DNA of 64,000 bases from Sipunculus nudus (taxonomy: Eukaryota > Annelida > Sipuncula > Golfingiida > Sipunculidae): the NCBI GenBank assembly GCA_026874595.1, contig CM049321.1, positions 7,438,979-7,502,978 of the forward strand, given 5' to 3'. Shown in pieces: positions 56,859 to 64,000 of the stretch. The notes beneath the pieces are model-generated. The model searched no databases, was not told where the DNA came from, and saw only the letters and a program-made list of their open reading frames with translations. A program made the position numbers and the translations under genes. Numbering within the stretch: position 1 is the first letter of the stretch; the number at the start of each line of letters is the position of its first letter.

Positions 56859-59800
56859 AATCAATCAACAGACGATGACTGTTTCAGACTTCATGGGCTT
56901 ATAGAGGGTACTTTCAGGTGTTTTTGCATGTAGCTAGTGAGTCTAATTTAAGAACGGTATATCAGGCCACATGTGCTACACACGTCCTTAGTCTGTATGT
57001 TGAGTAGCTGAAGGCATTTTACTCTGTTTAGATGAAATTTCCTTTCTACATGGTTCGTCATAGACAGTTCCTAGGGTAGGTTGGTATAGAACTTAGGTCT
57101 TTTTCAAACTGATGCCGTAGGTATTTGCCGTGAGTTCAGAGCGAAAAGGGTTAAGGTTTGCAGCTCCAACTCTAAATATGCAACAACAGCACAACTGAAG
57201 CTCGCGTTCCAATACGCTGCGTATCTTTGTCTTGGCTCTCAGTCTTGAAATTTTCAAAAGGCCTCCGTCAGACGTTTTCTGTAGATAAACTCCAGTTCAT
57301 AGTTCACAGGATGCCTCTTCCATCATTCATGAGAAGAACAGAAAGCCCTGTATGGGTGCCTGAATTCAGCCGTGCTTCACTCCACTTGTTAAAGGAAAAG
57401 GATTGGATACTTCACCATTGATGTTAGCACGTCCCTCCAGAAAAGCAGATTCTTTGGTTAGGTGAATTACGAAAAGAGACTGGAGGCTATACTTTCTACT
57501 GGTCTGAAAGAGCTCCCGAAAAAAAAGAATCCTCATTGTGCTTCGCAATCAAGAATACAATCACTGGCATGGTAACCTCGGGGGAAGGCACTGCTACTAA
57601 TAAAAGTAAAGGTAGGATTGATTACAGACTAGACAAAGTCCGGCTCTTAGGGCATTACATTTTGCCTTCCTAGCCTTTCAATATGTGTAGCCTGTACAGA
57701 CTTCCTGGAGAGCACACTGCCAGTACAAGTCATAAGGGGGACGATATTATCTATTCTACATTTGCCTGGCTTCCATGACCAGTACCCATTCACGCCTGGG
57801 CTGGGTAGGCACATCCCTTAAAGTAAAGACTTTGGTCAGAAGTCTTAGCGTAGAGGAAGGTCCAACAAAGAGTTGAACCCAAACCCTCGCAGTCAAAAGT
57901 CCAAAGCCATAACTGTTAGGTCATCACGCTGATCAATCAATTATAGTTGTAAAGTAAATGTTGTTTTAGTATTCATTCGCTTAAATTAAGAATTCATTTC
58001 GTCCGTGGAAGGAGGTACGTGCTTTCGTAATGATGCCGAGTTTGTTTCATGACTTACGTATTGGAATCTCCCCATCTCCTTCTATTTTCCTCCACTGGTA
58101 GATCGGTAGCGGCCTGCCGCTGGCTGTACAGTTTATTGTGGTACCCACCCAAACCTTTAAAATTCCTCCCTCAAAGTTGTCAGGATCCGGCGAGATTCGA
58201 AAGTTCCGAGGCGAATCTGTTAGAGCAAGAGGGCAAGTTACTTAAAATCTTTGATATTTGCTTTTGTTTTATTTATTTATTACAACATCTTCCAGGGTAG
58301 CCTTCATCAAAATAAAATTCTGTTTACCTAAGGTTCCTGTAATACACAGAGAAATTACAATAAATTGCAGTGTCCAATAGGACCGTTAAACAAAAATGAC
58401 ATTATACAGTCAGAAGATATTAAACGAAAGTAAGGTAAGTACAGCTAAAATCCAGGTACAAGTATACAGCAGAGTTACGAAGTGCGAGCAGCACAGCCGA
58501 TAATTATATGAACGAGGTTTGTTAGCCTAACACGTAAGTAAACATATATTAATATAAAATCATACAAGTCTAAACCAAACCGAAAAGATTTCAGAGTGCC
58601 AATGTCACCGTTATATTAATGGTATTGCCTCCTGAGTACAGTAATATAAAGAAAACCTCTGAAGATTCCTATAGCCTACACAAGATGGCGCTACCATCCT
58701 TCGAATATGGCATTGTTTTAACAAAGGCATCGTGCCAGTTGATATGGTTTGTTGTTTGAATCACAGATGGTGTGATCAGTGGATAGGAGAAAAGTCTTTT
58801 AAAAGTATTTAATCGCAAAAAAGACCGATGTAATTCCTGCTGGAGAAATCCGCGTCATTTCATTGCTAGGCGGGCCGCTGCATGCCCGGAGATGAATGTG
58901 CTAAAGTTATAATACTAAATATAGTGACAACAATTTGGTTTTTTTATAAATATTTGTTGACCAATCTTCATAGAGCGAGTGAAGCAGAAAGGAACTATAT
59001 GAAATGAAAAGGCCTAAAACTACACTTTCCCCCAGCAAATGCTCTTTTGCTCTTGATTTGCGGGATATTGGTGGCAATTAGATATAATAATTATAATATC
59101 ACGGCTTATGAGGATACATATTCTTTATTTGTAATGTTAACACATTCGATTATTGGGCTTGCTATGTTTTATGCTCTGTTGGTGATAACTGAGACTTGTT
59201 TGCAAGCTGAGACGTACATAGTGAGGAATAGTTATTCTCTTTAGACTCTGATATAGATATGAGCAAACCGGGTTCCCATCCACGGGCGATGTAATCCCAT
59301 CACTTGTGACCTAGGCGCCGCCCTATTGATAAAGCCTGTGGCTAATACGGATTTACTTACGTTGTACTTGCACGATGGTGCCGCACGTGTCTGTATAGGT
59401 CGGCATCTGTATCTGGTTGTCTGGAGGAAACATTAACGTACACGTGAAGTCCATGTCGTCCATCTCAGCTGACGCATTCATGTATGACACGTATCTGGGA
59501 TTACAAAGAGAGTGATTACAGTGATGATATGACACGTATCTGTGTTTACATACAGAGTGATCATAGTGATTATTTGACTCATACATGTGAACAGTGATTA
59601 CTTGGTAAGCAGCCCTGCCTCGACTTTAGTATTTACGTTTGCTACTAAAATGCGTAAGATAAAACGTTATTCCGTGTACCGGCAGACTTAACTCATTGCA
59701 AACCCTTATCACATAAAATAGTCGACCAGAGGGTTATATAATTTGCAGCGAGGTGGCAGTACCTGTTCCAAACGTCGCGACACAGCAAGAGCATGTTTGA

Positions 59801-62354
59801 TGGCTGTGTTACTGGGAGGAATTCAGTCTTAACAATGCATCGAATCGACCAGTCTACTTGCTGAGAGAAATGATAACTGACAACATTTCTTTCTTGATGA
59901 GACATGACTTTTTTTTATCTAAATTTGTTTTAAACTAATTAAATAGAAATTTCCTTAAAATAAGAATAGCAGGTATTTGAAATAAGGTTTTCTGAAGAAC
60001 CTTTGCCCATCTTTTTTGATCGAAAATCTTATCGAAAGAGTTTGCTGCTCCTTTGAGAGTTCTGTTTTATTATATAGTTTTGTTTATCTTTTTCCTATCC
60101 TGTTGTATTCAAGATATGGTACCTGGCATTCTTGGAATGTAATCACCCCCATCATTAGGTCATAATACCAAGCCCCCCCCCCAAAAAAAAAAATAAATAA
60201 AATAAAGAAGAAGCACTCTATTCTGAATGAAACATAACTGTTGGTCAAAGCCTTCCCATGATGCCTAGAGGGCACTCACCTCAGCTGAGGGCCGAGAGGT
60301 CTTACCGATCCTCGGCTAACTCTCTAAAAGCCTCCACAAAATGTAATTAAAATCCATTCAGACTGTTAGAATAAAGCTGCTATTAGACAAAAGAACCAAA
60401 CAATATTGACAGAGCGTATAAAATCACTCAGGTAAAAAATATCTCTGTACCTTGCATCTCCGATTTTCGTCATATTTTCCATTGGTAAGCGTTCCGTCCC
60501 TCTTGCCACCCATTCAAGATACGGTGTGAAGCGCCCTCTGTAGGTAGCGGAACAAATTAGCACGATTTCTTGACCTTCAACGTAGAGCCTGGGTGGAACT
60601 TCAATCTCAGGTTGACAGCGGACCTGGGCTGTAAAAGTCAAACAGCTGTGTGGCAAACCGTGTTGTAAAAGCGAGTCACACTGTAAAAATTCCATCAGGG
60701 GTAGCATTTGCAGCCTCCGTTGTAGTTTTTTTTTCTCTTAAATTACGTTTAGGATTTGTAGGCGTCACAATCTGACCCCACAATGCACCGCGGCTTCTAA
60801 ATATACATAAGGCTTTGGTATAAATGTAGTGTAGAGGGTAATGTAGTCCGTTCAAATATAATGTAAAAAAAAAACTTCACGGCAAATTACATAAATATGG
60901 GTGTTTTATGGTAAGGACTTCATGGAATAAGTAATGTTTTGTAGGCATGCGCATGTGAAATGTTAACAGAAAGTGTTTCCTTGAAATGTAACAAATTTTG
61001 ATTTTAAAATTTGACAGTTGAGACAAGCAGTCCCGGCCGTCCCATAGTACCGATCAGGAAAGAGATTCGTTACGTAGAAACGACCTCTGGCTGAAGGATT
61101 TGATTCTCGTGAGAAAAAAGTAGGTCTATCGGGTCACGGACAAGGCAACAGGAAGAGACGACCTGGTCACGTGATAACGTGAGAACAACTAGCTAAGTTA
61201 TTTTCCCCCCACAGTGTCTATCAGAGAGAGGTTCGTTTTGAGTTATTGCGGAATCAAGTTGTGTGCATGACCTGTACTATTATATAAAAAATAATGGTGA
61301 AATAGTAGTAGGTACCAAAAAACTCGTAAAGTGCTGAATATGCACATCAAAATATATTCGTTCGTGGCTTTGGTAGTAAATGGGTCTTTCTGGCAACATT
61401 ACTGCGTTCTTGCCTTAATATTTTAATGAAACATTGTCTCCTAACATCCGTGTAAGTCCACCGTGATTTAAACATATCATACTTTATAAACTTGTTGTGA
61501 GGGGGCGTTGAAATAATGGTACCCTGTACTGACCCCTATTAACTCCCGCTTTTTCCAGTTCCAACAGCGATAAGATCAAAGCGGGGTCCCAGTCTAGATC
61601 CCGTTGCAAAGGACTGTGGGACACTTCACTTAATCATGGCGACTTCTTCTCCATGTAAACATTAGGGCTCTTGGTAAAATTATGGATATGTAGGGCTACT
61701 GAGCATTACATTGGTGCTACAACCTTTAAGAAGTTTCATAAAACACCCTAAGACAACAAAAAGGTATTTATCTTATGCTGACACCGCCTAAAAAGTCACT
61801 TAAAAGATTCCAAAGGGGTCTCCCATTTGGAACCTTACAAAGCGTTTTCATAAGGGTCAGTCTCAAAACGTTGATGTAGAGCAGCAGAGCGAATCGGAAT
61901 AAAGCGTCTCGTGACGAGACGTTTTTAGTAGAGACGACCTCTGGCGGAAGGGGGAAATTTCAACTGTAACCGAGAATTACAAATAACTGAAATTTATGAC
62001 TCTGGTGCTCGAGTTATTACTTACATACAGCGACGACATCAGCGGTTCCACTAGTCTCTGCCACGAACAGCGTGCACTCGTACTGCCCCGTCATATTGAC
62101 CGTCAATGACTTGATAATCAGATGAAAGTCTCTGTTATCCACGGGTGTCAACTCGTATTTTGTGGTGTCTGTGGCCTCTGGATTGTCAGACCTGAATATC
62201 CTGTTCGCTGTTTGCCCACTGTGGTATTCTAACCATATCAGCACTTCGCCCGCCCTTAGGTTGTCCACACTACAGTTTAACTGAACATTTTCTCCGATTC
62301 GACCCGCAGTGTTGGCGGGTTTTTCTGTAATCTGCGTCAGTTGTGCAAAGCATC
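53326..62354 (-). CDS. Three-Ig-domain cell-surface protein, 5' partial, GPI-like tail
   Basis: Six minus-strand exons: 62354-62025, 60628-60451, 59494-59361, 58216-58058, 55772-55647, 53423-53326 (stop TAA). All junctions keep phase, giving 340 residues from the first complete codon (Cys). Ig1 is on one exon (Cys27, Trp40, Cys93; V-like, ending TGQYEC). Ig2 is split over two exons (VLICSATYRGRF, LEWVARG, DFTCTLMFPP), and so is Ig3 (TINCTASGRPLPIYQW, NVYRCEATN). At least five N-glycosylation sequons occur (NMT, NMT, NAS, NCT, NKS). The last exon encodes about 31 residues ending in VAVMLIFFRFLGKFW, a hydrophobic end fitting a GPI-attachment signal. Role inferred: adhesion or recognition at the cell surface. 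The exon with start codon and signal peptide must end in phase 1 and was not found. Confidence 0.85.
54580..54930 (+). repeat. 50-bp tandem repeat with CACGTG E-boxes
   Basis: About six units with GGTAGGTGCG-like starts at about 54633, 54680, 54731, 54781, 54831 and 54881. Each has CACGTGG or a variant, GCGCGCCTGGACGTAACG and a TAACAAACGTAGGC-like end. The last unit is partly inside the inverted repeat arm at 54887. Confidence 0.85.
54887..55286 (+). repeat. Inverted repeat, left arm (400 bp)
   Basis: Highly similar to the complement of 56344-56744, from GCGCGCCTAGACGTAACGTT to ACTGAAGCATTAATCA, with only scattered differences (for example CTTGTCACTACTGG versus CTGGTCACATCTGG). The arms are separated by 1057 bases that include Ig exon E. 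Confidence 0.95.
55647..55772 (-). CDS. Ig gene exon E (second half of Ig domain 3)
   Basis: Reads EGNVLPVMPGMNKSRNVYRC to RFRTVTFHA, with the second Ig Cys in NVYRCEATN. The acceptor is TTGTTACAG|TTG and the donor GCAC|GTGAGT, phase 1 at both ends. It sits between two 400-bp inverted repeats. Confidence 0.88.
56212..56343 (+). repeat. Direct repeat, left copy, with (CT)n
   Basis: Begins ACATATGTATGCCTAAACAC and ends in a (CT)n run and CAATCAATCAACA. The near-identical right copy is at 56745-56870; the two differ mainly in CT-run length. Confidence 0.95.
56344..56744 (-). repeat. Inverted repeat, right arm (401 bp)
   Basis: Inverted copy of 54887-55286. It is flanked by direct repeats (56212-56343 and 56745-56870), so this arm is the inserted copy. 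Confidence 0.95.
56745..56870 (+). repeat. Direct repeat, right copy, with (CT)n
   Basis: Partner of 56212-56343. Together they bracket the inverted copy like a very long target duplication. Confidence 0.95.
56871..57759. other. Ig gene intron D-E, nothing recognised
   Basis: No exon or clear repeat was seen. Confidence 0.4.
57760..57935 (-). mobile_element. tRNA-derived SINE, second family (tRNA-Lys-like head)
   Basis: The complement starts CAGCGTGATGACCTAACAGT (A-box side), then GGACTTTTGACTGCGAGGGT and TTGGGTTCAACTC (B-box-like). This is the typical head of tRNA-derived SINEs in lophotrochozoans. It lies in the intron between Ig exons D and E, in gene orientation. Confidence 0.6.
58058..58216 (-). 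CDS. Ig gene exon D (first half of Ig domain 3)
   Basis: Reads SPRNFRISPDPDNFEGGILK to YQWRKIEGDGEIPI, with Cys in TINCTASG and Trp in YQW. The acceptor is CTCTAACAG|ATT and the donor ATAC|GTAAGT, phase 1 at both ends. Confidence 0.88.
58217..59360. other. Ig gene intron C-D, nothing recognised
   Basis: No feature was seen besides short AT-rich stretches. Confidence 0.4.
59361..59494 (-). CDS. Ig gene exon C (second half of Ig domain 2)
   Basis: Reads (R)YVSYMNASAEMDDMDFTC to CGTIVQVQ. It supplies the second Ig Cys (DFTCTLMF). The acceptor is AATCCCAG|ATA and the donor CAAC|GTAAGT, phase 2 to 1. Confidence 0.86.
59495..60450. other. Ig gene intron B-C
   Basis: Near 59480-59580 the words TATGACACGTATCTG and AGAGTGATTACAGTGAT repeat once, a small local duplication that overlaps exon C's start. 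Nothing else was seen. Confidence 0.4.
60451..60628 (-). CDS. Ig gene exon B (first half of Ig domain 2)
   Basis: Reads SQVRCQPEIEVPPRLYVEG to ENMTKIGDA(R). It carries the first Ig Cys (LICSAT) and Trp (LEWVARG). The acceptor is TTTTTACAG|CCC and the donor GCAAG|GTACAG, phase 1 to 2. Confidence 0.88.
60872..61035 (+). repeat. Direct repeat flanking Ig exon A, copy 1
   Basis: Shares GGCAAATTACATAAATATG, GGACTTCATG and TGACAGT words with 62605-62765 in the same order. Diverged, about 70% by eye. Confidence 0.6.
62025..62354 (-). CDS. Ig gene exon A (Ig domain 1)
   Basis: Reads from CFAQLTQITEKPANTAGR to SGTADVVAV. It has Ig Cys27/Trp40/Cys93 and the pattern NRDFHLIIKSL...TGQYEC. The acceptor is TCTGCAG|GA and the donor GTAT|GTAAGT, phase 1 at both ends. 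It lies between the direct repeats at 60872-61035 and 62605-62765. Confidence 0.88.
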
Positions 62355-62604
62355 CTGCAGATCAAATAAATTATAATTATTATGATGTAATAAGTTAATA
62401 AGAATTCATGATGATGATGATGATAACGATGATAATGATTATTATATTATTATTATTGTGTTATTCAATATCATATCCGTGTTGGCGGGAGTATAAGGTC
62501 AAGGTTAAAAATAAATATCAGGTGAAAATCTGTGACCTTGGACTAATAATGTGCCAATTGAAGCGGACAATGTAGTTCCTTCAAAAATGTTGTATAAGAA
62601 TTAA

Positions 62605-62765
62605 TTGTTTCAAGGCAAATTACATAAATATGATTGTTATTTGTAGAAGGGACTTCATGCTAAAACTAAGTTTTTTTTTCAAGCATTTACATGTAAAATG
62701 TACAGTCAGGTGTTTTTCTTTTAAATGTGTATAATTTTGACGTTGACAGTGGATACAACTAGTAC
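62605..62765 (+). repeat. Direct repeat flanking Ig exon A, copy 2
   Basis: Partner of 60872-61035, 1733 bases apart. Confidence 0.6.
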
Positions 62766-64000
62766 AGATCTTCCCACAATTCACAACTAGAACTGGTTCG
62801 TGTTTTGGGTAAACACAACATCTCAATGTTATGGGGGAGAGAGTCACATTATTGGTTCGTCAGGATGATTGATTTTTTTAATCATTTTAATTTCTACAAT
62901 CCTCGACAGATGGCGTCAGTTTAGAGGCGCATTCCAATCGGACGTCGTCAGCTCGTTATCAATTAACCCTGTATTGCGGGCAATCCGTACCTAGGTACCT
63001 ATCAGTGAGATGGATGACGTTAAAGAGCTAACAGTTATCTGATAAAATCAAACCGCCCTTGATACGCCAACGTACGTTCTTCAAGCAAGTAACGTAAATC
63101 CATATTTAGGTTTGGCTTTGCCTCTACAGGTAACACGAGATTTGCCGAGATAAGAGCATTCCAAAACAGACGGATCGGGCCTTAATTATCGTACCTACGC
63201 ACATACTAATACAGGAAAAACATTCCCGGATATTCACCACAACGTTACAGTGGATTACCTAAAGGCGCCTGAACTGCATGGTGGTTATTGAATGACGTCA
63301 CACAGGACCAACAGGGGTACAATTTCCTTATACTTGTGGTAATGTGTAAGTTGGGGGAGGGGAAGGGGCTTCGAAATTTGAACCCCCCCCCCACACACAC
63401 ACTCATACACACAGAGGAGAACAATTTGGAATACCATGGTCCCCCTTCCCCCCCCCCCCCCCACACACACACAAATACACGCACAAACATTTTCTATTTT
63501 TACAGTCCAGTTGATTGGGTTTGGGGAAGGGGGGGGGGGGGGAGTGCTGCCAAGGGTATTGTCAACAAGGTGTCCCGCTTGTTGTGCGGTGTGGGAATTT
63601 CCTAACTGAATTTTATTTATATTTTAAGTAATTTTGATGCAATTTTTGTTTGAATATTCTGGCTTCCGACTCCAACAACAAATGGAAACCTTTACCAGTG
63701 GTGGTTTTAGGGATGCGCGCCCTTTCTTTTCGGACTTGAAACTCTGGAAAAAGGATCCTTCAGACTTCTTTATCGCTGTCAGGATAATGACCCCCCCCCC
63801 CCCTTTTTTTCTTTCTTTTAATATCATTTATCCGCCCTTGTATTGCCTAAATATTCTACTGATAAACGCTCACTGTGCCTCCCTTGGCTCTGCTAAATTA
63901 TTATTTCGCAATAAAACTTAAAATCTGATATTAATTCGTCAAAATTGCATTAATTATTAAATTTGTGCATTTTATGGCATGACCGTGTTCCATTATGTTG
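62766..64000. other. Ig gene 5' side, no first exon found
   Basis: C-rich and CA-rich runs at 63385-63410, 63447-63482 and 63529-63544 and a C-run at 63792-63805. No convincing signal-peptide exon on the minus strand; it probably lies beyond the window. Confidence 0.4.

Noticed and set aside
63288-63921. Frames of 61-105 residues near the right edge on both strands
   Set aside because: They cross C-runs and CA repeats, overlap each other in several frames and show no domain.

Overview
This is a eukaryotic, AT-rich, intron-rich, repeat-dense window, most likely from a mollusc and plausibly a bivalve. The inference rests on many pearl/HINE-like repeats (central tandem repeats, an (ACGG)n tract, a 3' hairpin), several tRNA-derived SINE families, and long introns. 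No species-specific marker is visible. Most short open frames in the window are chance.

Two multi-exon genes can be rebuilt from splice sites and reading phase, both on the minus strand. (1) A complete aldo-keto reductase (AKR1A1/alcohol dehydrogenase [NADP+]-like) occupies 39841 down to 13236. It has ten coding exons, 981 coding bases including the stop, and encodes 326 residues. All nine junctions keep phase, and the Asp-Tyr-Lys-His catalytic tetrad is intact. (2) A three-Ig-domain cell-surface protein occupies 62354 down to 53326. Its six visible exons also keep phase; the signal-peptide exon was not found. It ends in a short hydrophobic tail that resembles a GPI-attachment signal.

Layout: 1-12250 holds repeats downstream of the reductase, including several HINE-type elements and a 3.4-kb composite element. 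12240-39841 is the reductase gene; its introns contain a 57-bp minisatellite, a triple-nested HINE, a 3.4-kb element with long terminal inverted repeats, a TA-flanked MITE, a TTAA MITE and a gypsy-like tail. 39842-47380 is the reductase promoter side, with a MITE carrying a TTATA target duplication, further HINE-type copies and SINEs. 47388-49135 is a decayed Ty3/gypsy integrase region. 49136-53150 is sparse intergenic DNA. 53150-64000 is the Ig gene, one of whose exons sits between 400-bp inverted repeats.

The two genes show no sign of working together. The main unexpected structure lies in the repeats. Several sequence-unrelated families share one architecture (5' subterminal inverted motif, tandem core, ACGG tract, 3' hairpin with a TTC/TTT-type loop), and three or four of them share the 12-bp palindrome GGTGGCGCCACC. 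At gene level the notable points are a 44-bp tandem duplication that copies the exon 3 splice donor of the reductase, and the inverted repeat around Ig exon E.
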